A stretch of DNA of 64,000 bases from an uncultured Roseovarius sp. (GTDB taxonomy: Bacteria; Pseudomonadota; Alphaproteobacteria; Rhodobacterales; Rhodobacteraceae), in NCBI RefSeq assembly GCF_913057115.1, contig NZ_CAJXNN010000011.1, positions 25,993-89,992 on the forward strand, given 5' to 3'. Below are positions 18,021 to 26,986 of the stretch, one piece after another (positions within the stretch are counted from its first letter, which is position 1; each line of letters begins with the position of its first letter). The notes under the pieces were generated by a model. It was not told the origin of the DNA, searched no databases, and saw only the letters and a list, made by a program, of their open reading frames with translations. The position numbers and the translations under genes are program-made.

Positions 18021-18038
18021 GATTCAAACGGAGGCCCC

Positions 18039-18632
18039 ATGCGCAGCATCGGCATTGTCATTCCAGCGGCGGGCGCGTCCTCTCGCATGCGGGGGTGCGA
18101 TAAGTTGCTGGAAAAGGTCGACGGCCAACCGCTTCTGGCCCGCCAGGCAAGGCGTGCCCTTGCAACTGGCTGGCCTGTGCTTGTCACGCTGCGGCCCGGG
18201 GATGCGCGCGCCGAGGTCATACCAGACGGGGTTGCGCGCCGTGAGGTGCCCGGGGCCGCCGAAGGCCTCGCGGCCTCCCTAAGAAGTGGCGCGGCTTGGG
18301 CCGAAAGCCTTAATCTAACCGCCCTTATGGTGGTGCTGGCGGATTTGCCCGACCTCACCACCGAGGATCTTGAAACCATCGCCGCGGCTTTTTCAGAAGA
18401 CCCAAACCGCATTATCCGCGCCACCGATGACAGCGGCAAACCCGGCCATCCGGTGATCTTCCCGGCCAAGCATTTCGAGGCGATGCAAATACTTCGCGGC
18501 GATGACGGGGCCAAGCCCCTGCTGGCGCAAGACCCGCCGCGCCTCTGCCCCCTGCCCGGCCTGCGTGCCACCACCGATCTGGACACGCCCGAAGACTGGG
18601 CCGCTTGGCGCGCCAATCAGACACGCGAATAG
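18039..18632 (+). CDS. MobA/MocA-like nucleotidyltransferase
   Basis: The 197-residue protein has the NTP-transferase fold with the nucleotide-binding start PAAGASSRMRGCDKLLE (residues 9-25) and the metal Asp in VVLADLPDL. It contains the GHPVIF motif typical of MocA, the CTP:molybdopterin cytidylyltransferase. MocA makes the dinucleotide cofactor of xanthine dehydrogenase-type enzymes. No such enzyme lies next to it here, so a GTP-using or other sugar-nucleotide role cannot be excluded. moaC and moeA of the same cofactor pathway lie at 47.9-49.5 kb. Confidence 0.8.
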   Translation: MRSIGIVIPAAGASSRMRGCDKLLEKVDGQPLLARQARRALATGWPVLVTLRPGDARAEVIPDGVARREVPGAAEGLAASLRSGAAWAESLNLTALMVVLADLPDLTTEDLETIAAAFSEDPNRIIRATDDSGKPGHPVIFPAKHFEAMQILRGDDGAKPLLAQDPPRLCPLPGLRATTDLDTPEDWAAWRANQTRE

Positions 18633-18636
18633 GCAA

Positions 18637-18730
18637 CCCCGGCACCTGCCGGGGCTGCCCTACTCGAAACCGGAACAGCCCCCTAACCCGATTTCTGGTG
18701 ACCGGCACACGGGGTGTGCGCCGGCCCGCT
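18637..18730. terminator. Two hairpins between convergent genes
   Basis: CCCCGGCA-CC-TGCCGGGG (18637-18654) follows the MocA-like gene. A bulged stem CCGGCACAC / GTGTGCGCCGG (18702-18724) follows the leftward RTX-Hint gene. Neither has a T run, so the terminator call is moderate. Confidence 0.45.
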
Positions 18731-18743
18731 GCAACCTTGCGGG

Positions 18744-21700
18744 TTAAGAGATCAGAAGCTTCGCTTCATGCTTCTTGAGCGACCGGCGTGCCGCCTGATA
18801 ATCCTTCAGGCCTTCCGCCTCGCGCAGCTCAGGGAAGAGATCGTAGATCTCGTTGCGCTGCGCCTCGCCCATGCCATCCATGACCTGCTCACCGGGCTGG
18901 AAGCTTTCGGTCCAGGCCCCGTTCGACAGGACGACCTCGTGCTGGTCGAACATGAAGTGGATGTAGCTCACGCCGCTGGCCTCGACCGTATCGACGCCCT
19001 CCATGCCCGTCAGGTGCTTGGCCGCGGCCAGAACCTCACGTTCATCGAAGTAAAGCGCGCTGCGATCGTTGTTGATCAGCATGCGGTGCTGCGGGCTGAC
19101 CATCATGTCACGCTCCGGCAAACCACGGCCCAAAGATCCGGCCCGGATCAGAACCGGCTTGAGGTTCGGTGCTTGGCACAGCTCCTGGCCGGTCAGATCA
19201 CGGCGCCCGACCCAGCGGATTTCCTGCAAGCCGTTGTCGCGGGTGATCACCCGGTCGCCCTCGCGCAGCTCTTCCACCAGACGCTCGCCTTTCGGCGTGG
19301 CAATCACTGTGCCCGGCGTGAAACAGGGGATCACATCCTCAATCTCGGTGAAGCTCAACGACCCCGAAACCGTTCCATCGCCATTGAGGAACTCCACCGT
19401 ACCCGAGGTTGAATCGCCATCAGCATCAAGGGTTTCATCCACCACCCGAAGCGGCCCAAGGCCCGTCAGGTCCAGCGTGTCAAAGTCATCGCCGCCAGTG
19501 CCGCCATCGACCACGTCGCCGGCCATGGCATCGGTGAAGGTATCACGATCATCACCACCCAACAGGGTGTCGTCGCCTAGGCCACCGCCAAGAACGGTAT
19601 CATCCCCGGCGCCGCCATCGACAACATCGTTGTCAGCACCCCCATTCAGGACATCATTGCCAAGACCACCGTCCAGCGTGTCTTCCCCCTGATCACCGAA
19701 GAGGCTGTCGTTGCCCTCTCCGCCGATCAGCGAATCGTCACCTGCGTTGCCACGGACCGAGTCATCGTCGATGCCCGCATCGACCGTGTCATCGCCGCCA
19801 CCTGCGATAATCTCGTCATCATCGTCGCCAGTGAAGATGGAGTCATTGCCGGCACCGCCTTCGACGGTGTCCATGTCATCCATGGGGTCGGGGTCAGTGG
19901 CATCGGGAATGCCGGTATCGCCGTCGATCCCCGAAATGATCGTGTCATCGCCCAGCCCCCCCTGAAGGAAGTCGTTCCCCAGACCACCGATCACCGTGTC
20001 ATTTTCCATACCGCCGTTGACGAAATCATCGCCATCGCCCGCGTCGATCACGTCATCGCCACGGTCGCCGGTGATCGAGTCCTCGCCGGTACCGCCGTCG
20101 ATGGTGTCGTCATCCGCGCCGCCGACAATGGTGTCATTGCCTTCGTCGCCAAGGATCGAGTCCGCACCGCCCTGGCCAAGCAGCAAGTCGTCGTCGACGC
20201 CGCCATCAAGCGTATCGTCGCCGCTGCCACCCTCAATGGTGTCATCGTCGTCTTCCCCATAGATGACATCATTGCCGCCACCGCCAAGCAGCAGGTCACG
20301 GCCGTTTTCCGGAACCGGGTCGCTGGCATCCGGAACCTCGCCGTCGATGCCCGCGATCGGATCGTTGCCAAAGCCGCCCCAGATGGTGTCGTTGCCCGCA
20401 CCACCGTCAACGGTATCCGAGCCATGGCTGCCCGTCAGGCTGTCATCACCGCCGTTGCCTTCGATGACATCATCGTCGATACCCGCATTCACGGTGTCGT
20501 CACCGCTCCCACCCAGGATGGTGTCAGCATCGTCGCCCGTGGCAATCAGGTCATCGCCCGCACCACCGTCAACGAAATCACGGCCATCATCGGGGTTCGG
20601 ATCACTCAGCGCAGGAAGGCCTGTGGCCGGATCAACCAACAACGGGTCGGGCAGGTTCGGGTCATCGCCTTCGTAATCCGAAAAGGCGTCAATGCCCGCG
20701 TCGATGGTGTCATTGCCATCGCCCCCCTCGATCGAGTCGGACCCCAGGCTGCCGTCGATATAATCGTCGCCGGTGCCACCCAGAATGGTATCATCGTCGA
20801 TCCCGCCGTCGATGCTGTCATTGCCCGAATCGCCCGAGATAAAGTCAGCATCGTCACCGGTGCTGATGGTATCGTCACCCGCGCCGCCAAAGACCGTGTC
20901 CAGATCATTGAGCTGATCGGCCCCGGTCTCAAAGGCAAAAGGCTCCCCCGGAACCGGATCGTTCGAGAAGGTCTCGTAATCATTCAGCGGATCGGCATTG
21001 CCGGTGTCGATCACATCGTCACCATCGCCACCCTCGGCGCTGTCATTGCCGTCGCCACCGGTCAGGGTGTCGTTGTCGGCACCGCCATCAAGGGTGTCGT
21101 CGCCCTCACCACCGTCGATCTCGTCCTCGCCCTCTTCACCGAAAGCAATATCGTCGCCGGTGCCCGCGTCGACCTCATCGTCGCCCAGACCGGCCTCGAT
21201 GGTATCATTGCCGCCACCGGCCTCGATGATGTCATCGTCCGGAGCCTCACCGGGCAGGATCGCATCGCCCGAATCCACCAGGTCCCCCTCGGGGTCACCG
21301 TTGTAAACGTACCCGGGGTCGCTGTCGGGGTTGGTGGCGATCAAGGCGTCATCATCGCCATTCGAGACGATCCCATCCAACTCGTCGCCTACATCAATGG
21401 TGCTGAAATGCACATCGGTCACCCAGACGGTCTGCGAGTCGGTCCCGCCATTGTCATAGTCGATCTCGATCCGCGACACCGGCCCGGCAATATTCACCAG
21501 AAGCGAGGTATCGGGGTCGGTCGGCGCAGTCACAGAAGCGCTGTCCACATCATTGCCGGTGGCCGTATCGCCACTTGTCAGGATGTCACCACCCGGCGTC
21601 AGGGTCACCTCGACCGGATTGCCCGCCGCATCAAAGGCACGAACAGTCACGATATCGGTGTAATCAGCGCCGCCTTGTCCCAGGTCCAGGTCGTTGATCC

Positions 21701-22013
21701 GGAACGAAACGTCCTGCACATCATCGCTGTACGCGTCATCGCTGGCACTGAAATCAATCGTCGTGGTCGACGTGCTGTCCACACCGCCTTCGCCACCCGC
21801 GCCAAACAGCTTGAGCGCCGACATCGGATCGAAAGTTTCACCACCGGCGGTGTCGACATACTGATCGAACTCCAGGTACCGCGCGAAAGCGTCTTCATCT
21901 TCAGCAACGAATCCCAACGTGACCTCGACACCCCCGGTGTCGACGGTGCCACCATCATTCAAATCGGTTCCGTTGGAGCCAAAAAGCCCCCAGTCCAGAA
22001 TAAGATCAGGCAT
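18744..22013 (-). CDS. RTX calcium-binding repeat protein with C-terminal Hint domain
   Basis: Predicted type I-secreted protein of 1089 residues. The ATG at 22013 has a GAAGGGG ribosome site. The N-terminal ~250 residues form a beta-rich domain without recognised function. Residues ~255-850 are dense Asp/Gly nonapeptide repeats (GGxGxDxxx) that fold into calcium-filled beta rolls. At Cys897 (CFTPGTVIATPKG) a Hint_2-type hedgehog/intein domain begins and continues to about residue 1040, including VSPQHRMLI. Hint domains can self-cleave, so the protein may process itself. No type I secretion genes lie nearby. The strand opposite the repeats is open over 537 codons, but that is a codon-bias shadow. 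Confidence 0.9.
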   Translation of the reverse strand: MPDLILDWGLFGSNGTDLNDGGTVDTGGVEVTLGFVAEDEDAFARYLEFDQYVDTAGGETFDPMSALKLFGAGGEGGVDSTSTTTIDFSASDDAYSDDVQDVSFRINDLDLGQGGADYTDIVTVRAFDAAGNPVEVTLTPGGDILTSGDTATGNDVDSASVTAPTDPDTSLLVNIAGPVSRIEIDYDNGGTDSQTVWVTDVHFSTIDVGDELDGIVSNGDDDALIATNPDSDPGYVYNGDPEGDLVDSGDAILPGEAPDDDIIEAGGGNDTIEAGLGDDEVDAGTGDDIAFGEEGEDEIDGGEGDDTLDGGADNDTLTGGDGNDSAEGGDGDDVIDTGNADPLNDYETFSNDPVPGEPFAFETGADQLNDLDTVFGGAGDDTISTGDDADFISGDSGNDSIDGGIDDDTILGGTGDDYIDGSLGSDSIEGGDGNDTIDAGIDAFSDYEGDDPNLPDPLLVDPATGLPALSDPNPDDGRDFVDGGAGDDLIATGDDADTILGGSGDDTVNAGIDDDVIEGNGGDDSLTGSHGSDTVDGGAGNDTIWGGFGNDPIAGIDGEVPDASDPVPENGRDLLLGGGGNDVIYGEDDDDTIEGGSGDDTLDGGVDDDLLLGQGGADSILGDEGNDTIVGGADDDTIDGGTGEDSITGDRGDDVIDAGDGDDFVNGGMENDTVIGGLGNDFLQGGLGDDTIISGIDGDTGIPDATDPDPMDDMDTVEGGAGNDSIFTGDDDDEIIAGGGDDTVDAGIDDDSVRGNAGDDSLIGGEGNDSLFGDQGEDTLDGGLGNDVLNGGADNDVVDGGAGDDTVLGGGLGDDTLLGGDDRDTFTDAMAGDVVDGGTGGDDFDTLDLTGLGPLRVVDETLDADGDSTSGTVEFLNGDGTVSGSLSFTEIEDVIPCFTPGTVIATPKGERLVEELREGDRVITRDNGLQEIRWVGRRDLTGQELCQAPNLKPVLIRAGSLGRGLPERDMMVSPQHRMLINNDRSALYFDEREVLAAAKHLTGMEGVDTVEASGVSYIHFMFDQHEVVLSNGAWTESFQPGEQVMDGMGEAQRNEIYDLFPELREAEGLKDYQAARRSLKKHEAKLLIS

Positions 22014-22775
22014 CACAATACCCCTTCGACCTGTTAGCGCCGATCCTGAACCGGCAGCGTGAGATGCCGCTGACCACTCAACGGCGAAAAAATTCCACAA
22101 CCATCTGCCTGAACCGGAAGTCTACGAAGTGTTGAGGATACGGGGCGACCCGCGGTTACCTCATGTGTAACCGGGCCCACCAAAGCCTACGCGACCCGGT
22201 CCACAACACTCCGCGCTATCCGGCGAGGATAGGCAGGATCGTCATGTCGGTCGCCCCCGTGACCTTTTCGATACCCCCCAGTTGGGCAGGACTCTTGTAA
22301 CCGGACGCGGCAAGATCACGAAGGGGAATTTTGGCAGAAAAAAGCTCAAAACCGGGCGCGACACAGTCAACTTGCCTTACTTGCACCGCAATTTGTGGCA
22401 GGATTTCTGGTGATTGTTTCCATATCGGAAATCCCGCACGAGATCGGCCACCTCCTTTTTTTATTCGTTATCGCCGCATCACTTTCCCTGACCGACCGCC
22501 GATTCATGCGACGGTCGAGCGGTCGGTTGTATCCAATTGTGAAACAATCGAAAAAGGCCAAAACATGGCAGGCTGATCTTGGTCTTAGTTAACGCACCCT
22601 GCACAATTCGTGTTCAATTTTCGGCATTTTCTCCGAAAGGCCCAGATCAAGAAACAAAGCCAATGCCATTCCCCGGCGAATCGGGCAACGCTGGCTCTAC
22701 GATTCTCTGTAGCGCCCAAAACGCTTGGGCCACGCCGGCGCGCGACTGCGGAAATCATCTAATTCTAGGAGTAAG
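22014..22775. other. 762-base spacer without a recognised gene
   Basis: The stretch upstream of the RTX-Hint gene holds no convincing coding frame; the small frames seen lack ribosome sites and family resemblance. It contains GGTTAC-N7-GTAACC (22154-22172) and a 9-bp stem ACCGACCGC / GCGGTCGGT (22491-22499 with 22519-22527). It presumably contains the RTX promoter and may hold a regulatory RNA. Confidence 0.4.
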
Positions 22776-22861
22776 TGGTGCCCAAGGTGAGATTCGAACT
22801 CACACGATGTTGCCATCGGGGGATTTTGAATCCCCTGCGTCTACCGTTCCGCCACTTGGGC
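22776..22861 (-). tRNA. tRNA-Leu (anticodon CAA)
   Basis: The minus strand reads GCCCAAG at the 5' end (22861) and CTTGGGC before an A and an encoded CCA (22776-22778), giving a complete 7-bp acceptor stem. The anticodon stem GGGGA / TCCCC frames the loop TTCAAAA with anticodon CAA. A variable arm typical of class II tRNAs and a GTTCGAATC T loop are present. Confidence 0.95.
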
Positions 22862-22990
22862 ACGGGCAACACCTCTAGCGAAGCCGCGCGCCCGCGTCCA
22901 GAGGGGAAGCACCATATTAAGCCGCAAAATACTTGACCCGCCCACCCCCGCGTGGTCAGAGACCAAAACCGTGTTTCAGGGACAGCCCTC

Positions 22991-23569
22991 ATGCTAAGAC
23001 GCCTCTACGATTGGACAATCGCGATGTCCGACCACCCGCGCGCGCTTTGGGTTCTGGCCGCGGTGTCTTTCGTCGAAAGCTCGGTGTTCCCGATCCCGCC
23101 CGATGTGCTGATGATCCCGATGATCCTTGCCCGCCCGTCCCGGGCCTGGCTGATTGCGCTGGTCGCTCTCGTCTCGTCGGTCCTAGGTGGGCTTTTGGGC
23201 TATGCCATTGGCGCGCTGGCCTACGAACAGATCGGCCAACCTATCCTTGAGGCCCTTGGCAAAGGCGATGCCATGGCCGAGTTTTCCACCCGGTTCAACG
23301 ACTTCGGGTTCTGGGCCGTCCTTACGGCAGGGGTCACGCCCTTCCCCTACAAGGTCATCACCATCATGTCGGGTTGGACGGCCATGCCGCTTGGCACCTT
23401 CATCGCCACCTCCATTCTGGCGCGCGGTTTGCGCTTTTTCATTGTCGCCGCCCTCCTGTGGAAATTCGGCGCGCCGATCCGCGATTTCATCGAACGCCGC
23501 CTCGGGTTGATGGCGATTCTCTTTGTTGCGCTGCTCTTCGGTGGCTTCTATCTTGTTCGCCACCTATGA
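22991..23569 (+). CDS. YqaA/DedA-like (VTT domain) inner membrane protein
   Basis: The 192-residue protein from the ATG at 22991 has about five hydrophobic segments and the family features ESSVFPIPPDVLMIP (near residue 30) and GVTPFPYKVITIMSG. This is the YqaA branch of the VTT/SNARE-associated superfamily, proteins thought to move lipids across membranes. A frame from 22952 adds 13 residues without a better ribosome site. The stop overlaps the dsbB start (ATGA). Confidence 0.85.
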   Translation: MLRRLYDWTIAMSDHPRALWVLAAVSFVESSVFPIPPDVLMIPMILARPSRAWLIALVALVSSVLGGLLGYAIGALAYEQIGQPILEALGKGDAMAEFSTRFNDFGFWAVLTAGVTPFPYKVITIMSGWTAMPLGTFIATSILARGLRFFIVAALLWKFGAPIRDFIERRLGLMAILFVALLFGGFYLVRHL

Positions 23570-24036
23570 CCATGACGTTACCCTACCGTACGCTTGTCCT
23601 GCTCGCCGCTGGCGGCTCCCTCGCCCTGATGCTGGGCGCTTGGGGGTTCCAGTACATTGGCGAAATGCCCCCCTGCAAATTGTGCTATTGGCAACGTTAC
23701 CCGCATTATGCCGCCATCGGCATCGGTGCCTTGGCCCTTCTGTTGGGCGGCGCCCTCTTGCCTTGGCTCGGCGCTCTGGCCGCCCTCACCACCGCAGGTA
23801 TCGCCGCTTATCACTCCGGGGTTGAGCAAGGCTGGTGGCAAGGCCCCTCCTCCTGCTCCTCGGGCGACATCTCGGGCCTCAGCACGGACGAACTCTTCGA
23901 TCAGATCATGGCCGCCCCGCTCGTCCGCTGCGACGAGATCCCCTGGCAGATGTTCGGCCTCTCGATGGCCAGCTGGAACATGCTCGCCTCGCTGGCTCTC
24001 GCCGCGGTCTGGATCATGGCCGCCCGCCGCGCCTGA
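23566..24036 (+). CDS. dsbB: Disulfide bond formation protein B
   Basis: DsbB reoxidises DsbA and hands electrons to quinone in the inner membrane. The 156-residue protein has four hydrophobic segments. The first cysteine pair is C37-K-L-C40 in PPCKLCYWQRYPHY, and the second periplasmic pair is C97 and C122 in the 30-residue loop. The start at 23566 overlaps the upstream stop codon, and the long upstream frame is only an extension. The gene ends against a palindromic element at 24042. Confidence 0.92.
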   Translation: MTMTLPYRTLVLLAAGGSLALMLGAWGFQYIGEMPPCKLCYWQRYPHYAAIGIGALALLLGGALLPWLGALAALTTAGIAAYHSGVEQGWWQGPSSCSSGDISGLSTDELFDQIMAAPLVRCDEIPWQMFGLSMASWNMLASLALAAVWIMAARRA

Positions 24037-24041
24037 CGGCT

Positions 24042-24128
24042 ATTTTCGTACGACTCGTACGACTGCCAAGCAAAGCCCCCCGATTTTCGTACGAAAATAG
24101 CGGGGTAAGCGTACGATTCGTACGAAAC
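24042..24128. repeat. Nested palindromic intergenic element, copy 2
   Basis: The same plan as the copy at 6305-6396. A left arm (24042-24063) carries TTTTCGTACGACTCGTACGA. A centre at 24076-24105 is built as CCCC..ATTTTCGTACGAAAAT..GGGG. An inverted right arm (24109-24128) carries CGTACGATTCGTACGAAA. It again fills a convergent junction, here dsbB and the Lrp-type gene, and just touches the latter's stop codon. Confidence 0.75.
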
Positions 24129-24559
24129 TATCCGTTCGCCGCCTTGCGCGTACTCAAAAGCAGGTTGGTTTCACTGGTCGCCACGCCGTCAAATCGCCGA
24201 ATACGCGCCAGAACCTCGTCGAATTCCTCAAGCGATTCCGCCCCGATCTCCACGATGACATCCCATCGGCCATTCGTCGTGTGGACCTTGCGCACGGCGC
24301 TTAACCCATTGAGTTGGCGGATAATTCTATCCGTCCCGCGCCCCTCGATCCCGATCAGCATAAGGCCCCGCACCGGATCACGCGCCGCATCGCCTTTCAA
24401 AACGACGCTGAAGCCCACGATCTCACCGGACTGCTGCAACCGTTCGATTCGTCCGCGTACCGTGGTCCGTGACACCCCCAAGGTGATCGCCAAATCCGAA
24501 AGCGAGGCCCGCGCGTCATGTCGCAGCGCGGAGATTAACTGTCTGTCAATATCATCCAT
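24128..24559 (-). CDS. Lrp/AsnC family transcriptional regulator
   Basis: The 143-residue protein has an N-terminal winged helix-turn-helix (DRQLISALRHDARASLSDLA..VSRTTVRGRIERL, about residues 5-42) and a C-terminal RAM ligand-binding domain (about 65-135). It is divergent from the arginase-ornithine cyclodeaminase pair, the normal position for an arginine- or ornithine-responsive local regulator. A palindrome at 24572-24596 begins 12 bases before its own start, so it probably represses itself. Confidence 0.92.
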   Translation of the reverse strand: MDDIDRQLISALRHDARASLSDLAITLGVSRTTVRGRIERLQQSGEIVGFSVVLKGDAARDPVRGLMLIGIEGRGTDRIIRQLNGLSAVRKVHTTNGRWDVIVEIGAESLEEFDEVLARIRRFDGVATSETNLLLSTRKAANG

Positions 24560-24571
24560 TTCGCACGATTA

Positions 24572-24596
24572 GCATGGCATTTTGATCAATGCTATC
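24572..24596. promoter_or_regulatory. Probable Lrp-type operator
   Basis: The inverted repeat TAGCAT-N13-ATGCTA with an AT-rich centre lies in the 116-base spacer between the divergent regulator and arginase genes. Its position and length suit an Lrp/AsnC dimer site. Confidence 0.45.
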
Positions 24597-24675
24597 CCGA
24601 TTCGTTCAATATGATCCCTTCAAGCGCCCCCGTTTCGGAATATCCTTAGGCAAACCTTATCTGAACGAGCGCGAA

Positions 24676-25605
24676 ATGACCCCACAAACCTGCCTTCTGA
24701 TCGGTGCCCCCGTGGACAGCGGCAAAACCCGCCAAGGCTGCCTCATGGGCCCCGACGCCTACCGCGTCGCCGGCCTTGACGATGCGTTAACCTCCCTCGG
24801 TCACGAGGTCGAAGACCTTGGCAACCTCACCCCGGCCTCTGTCGCCACTCCCATGGACCTGCCGGCTCACCTGCATGCCCCCGACACCACCATCGGTTGG
24901 ACGCAAGCCCTTATAAATTCAGCAGAAAACTCAATGACCAAGGGGTTGCCCATCTTTCTCGGCGGCGACCATAGCCTCTCCTTGGGTTCGGTCGCAGGTG
25001 TCGCCAACCACGCCGCCAGCCAATCCCGCCCGCAATTCGTCCTCTGGCTGGACGCCCATAGCGATTTCCACACACCGCACAGCACCACCTCGGGCAACCT
25101 GCATGGCACACCCTTGGCCTATGTCACTGGCCAAAAAGGCTTTTCCGGCTTCCCCGAGGTGCAAAACCCGGTCCCCGAGGATCATATCTGCATCCTCGGC
25201 CTGCGCTCCGTCGACCCCGCCGAACGCGAAATCCTGCAAAATTCGCGCATCCGCAGCCACGACATGCGCCAGATCGACGAATCCGGCATCGCCAAACCCC
25301 TGTCGGCCTTCCTCGACCGCGTCGCCGACGCGGGCGGCATGCTGCATGTCTCTTTGGACGTCGATTTCCTCGACCCCTCCTTCGCCCCCGCCGTCGGCAC
25401 GACCGTCCCCGGCGGGGCCACCATGCGCGAGGCGCACTTGGTGATGGAGATGATCTGCGATAGCGGTTTGATGACTTCGCTCGACCTCGTCGAACTCAAC
25501 CCATTCCTTGATGAACGCGGCCGCACCGCGCAGGTCATGGTCGATCTGGCCGCCTCTGCCCTTGGTCGCCGCGTCTTTGACCGCCCCACGCAAGCCTTTG
25601 GTTAA
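24676..25605 (+). CDS. rocF: Arginase
   Basis: Arginase hydrolyses arginine to ornithine and urea with a di-manganese centre. From the ATG at 24676 the protein has 309 residues. All three metal motifs are visible: GGDHSLSLG, DAHSDFHTP and SLDVDFLDP. The N-terminal IGAPVDSGKTRQGC also fits the arginase branch; agmatinases usually differ here. Thirteen bases separate it from ornithine cyclodeaminase, which uses its product. Confidence 0.94.
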   Translation: MTPQTCLLIGAPVDSGKTRQGCLMGPDAYRVAGLDDALTSLGHEVEDLGNLTPASVATPMDLPAHLHAPDTTIGWTQALINSAENSMTKGLPIFLGGDHSLSLGSVAGVANHAASQSRPQFVLWLDAHSDFHTPHSTTSGNLHGTPLAYVTGQKGFSGFPEVQNPVPEDHICILGLRSVDPAEREILQNSRIRSHDMRQIDESGIAKPLSAFLDRVADAGGMLHVSLDVDFLDPSFAPAVGTTVPGGATMREAHLVMEMICDSGLMTSLDLVELNPFLDERGRTAQVMVDLAASALGRRVFDRPTQAFG

Positions 25606-25618
25606 AAAGGACAAAACG

Positions 25619-26674
25619 ATGCCAGCAACACCCCCCTCCGATAAGGCCCTCGTGCCTTTCGTCTCGGTCGAGAACATGATGAACCTCGTGCATCACATCG
25701 GGATCGAGCCGATGCTGCGCGGCCTGTCGGACTATATCGAAGCGGATTTCCGCCGCTGGGAGTTGTTCGACAAAACCCCGCGCATCGCCTCACACTCCGC
25801 TGAAGGGGTGATCGAACTGATGCCCACCTCAGATGGCGAGGTCTACGGCTTCAAATACGTCAACGGCCACCCCAAGAACACCCGCGAAGGCCTGCAAACC
25901 GTCACCGCCTTCGGCCTGCTGGCCGATGTCGGCAATGGCTACCCCGTCCTTCTATCTGAGATGACGGTCCTCACCGCCCTGCGCACCGCCGCCACCTCGG
26001 CCATGGTCGCCAAACACCTCGCCCCCAAGGGGGCCGATACCATGGCGATGATCGGCAACGGCGCACAGTCGGAATTCCAAAGCCTCGCCATGAAAGCGAT
26101 CTGCGGCCTCAAATCCGTCCGCCTGTGGGATATCGACCCGGCGGCGACGCGCAAAGCCGCAAATAATCTCAAAGGCTTAGGGCTGGATGTTCATGTCTGC
26201 ACCAGTGCCGAAGAAAGCATGGAAGGCGCGCAAATCATCACCACCTGCACCGCCGACAAACAATACGCCACCATCCTCAGCGACAACATGATCGGTTCAG
26301 GCGTGCACATCAACGCAATCGGCGGCGACTGCCCGGGCAAGACCGAACTGGCCCCCGGTGTCCTGCACCGCTCCGAGATCTTCGTGGAATACCCCGAGCA
26401 AACCCGCATCGAAGGCGAAATCCAACAGCTCAGCGACGATCACCCCGTCACCCAAATGTGGGAGGTGATCAACGGCACCAAACCCGGCCGCACAAGCGCC
26501 GGACAAATCACCCTGTTTGATTCCGTGGGCTTCGCGATCGAGGATTTCAGCGCCCTGCGCTATATCCGCGACCATATCGGCGGCACCGATCTGTATATCG
26601 ACCTTGACCTTCTGGCCGACCCCGACGACCCGCGCGACCTGTTCGGGATGCTGCAACGTTCAGGCAGCGCATGA
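25619..26674 (+). CDS. ocd: Ornithine cyclodeaminase
   Basis: The enzyme converts ornithine to proline with release of ammonia, using NAD(H) in a mu-crystallin-type fold. The 351-residue length is normal. The dinucleotide-binding start is MAMIGNGAQSEFQ, and KYVNGHPKNTREGL carries the substrate-binding residues. With arginase it forms a two-step route from arginine to proline, under probable control of the divergent Lrp-type regulator. Confidence 0.94.
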   Translation: MPATPPSDKALVPFVSVENMMNLVHHIGIEPMLRGLSDYIEADFRRWELFDKTPRIASHSAEGVIELMPTSDGEVYGFKYVNGHPKNTREGLQTVTAFGLLADVGNGYPVLLSEMTVLTALRTAATSAMVAKHLAPKGADTMAMIGNGAQSEFQSLAMKAICGLKSVRLWDIDPAATRKAANNLKGLGLDVHVCTSAEESMEGAQIITTCTADKQYATILSDNMIGSGVHINAIGGDCPGKTELAPGVLHRSEIFVEYPEQTRIEGEIQQLSDDHPVTQMWEVINGTKPGRTSAGQITLFDSVGFAIEDFSALRYIRDHIGGTDLYIDLDLLADPDDPRDLFGMLQRSGSA

Positions 26675-26679
26675 AAGCC

Positions 26680-26718
26680 CCCGGGCCGGGGCGATCTGGG
26701 GGAGTAACCCGGCCCGGG
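26680..26718. terminator. Perfect 11-bp hairpin between convergent genes
   Basis: CCCGGGCCGGG (26680-26690) pairs fully with CCCGGCCCGGG (26708-26718). It lies between ocd and the leftward EF-hand gene. No T run follows on either strand, so it may act as a stability hairpin or aid Rho-dependent ending. Confidence 0.55.
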
Positions 26719-26731
26719 AGACCAACGGCAA

Positions 26732-26986
26732 TCAGCCGTCAGTGCTGGTTGGGATGAGGCCCTGCTCCTGCGCGGCGACCATTTCCTCATCAGTGAGGGC
26801 ACCGTCATCATCGGCATCTGCCTCGGCAAAGGCCTCGGCTGTGACATCGGGGAAGACGGCCTGCACTTCGTCGATGGTCATGACACCGTCGCCGTTGGTG
26901 TCGATCTGGGCGGTACCCTCGCTCATGGCGATGGCGGAATTGGCGATCACGCCCATCCCCAAAAGGATTGCTACGAATTTCAACAT
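26732..26986 (-). CDS. Small secreted EF-hand protein
   Basis: The 84-residue protein begins with a signal peptide (about residues 1-20, ending ANSAIA). It has two EF-hand loops, D29-TNGDGVMTIDE-40 and D57-ADDDGALTDEE-68, both with the expected Asp/Gly/Glu pattern for calcium. It is likely a periplasmic calcium-binding or calcium-sensing protein. It is divergent from a sigma factor gene across 240 bases; such genes often sit together in this group, but a functional link is inference. Confidence 0.85.
   Translation of the reverse strand: MLKFVAILLGMGVIANSAIAMSEGTAQIDTNGDGVMTIDEVQAVFPDVTAEAFAEADADDDGALTDEEMVAAQEQGLIPTSTDG

Noticed and set aside
19400..21300. Regularly spaced short repeats that look like a CRISPR array or tandem satellite
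   Set aside because: Spacing follows the 27-base code of RTX nonapeptides, units are degenerate, and the frame is open. It is a protein repeat.
20424..22037. 537-codon frame opposite the RTX-Hint gene
   Set aside because: It is the antisense of Asp/Gly repeat codons, which by their bias leave the other strand open. The Ile/Val/Ala-rich product has no sensible start or family.
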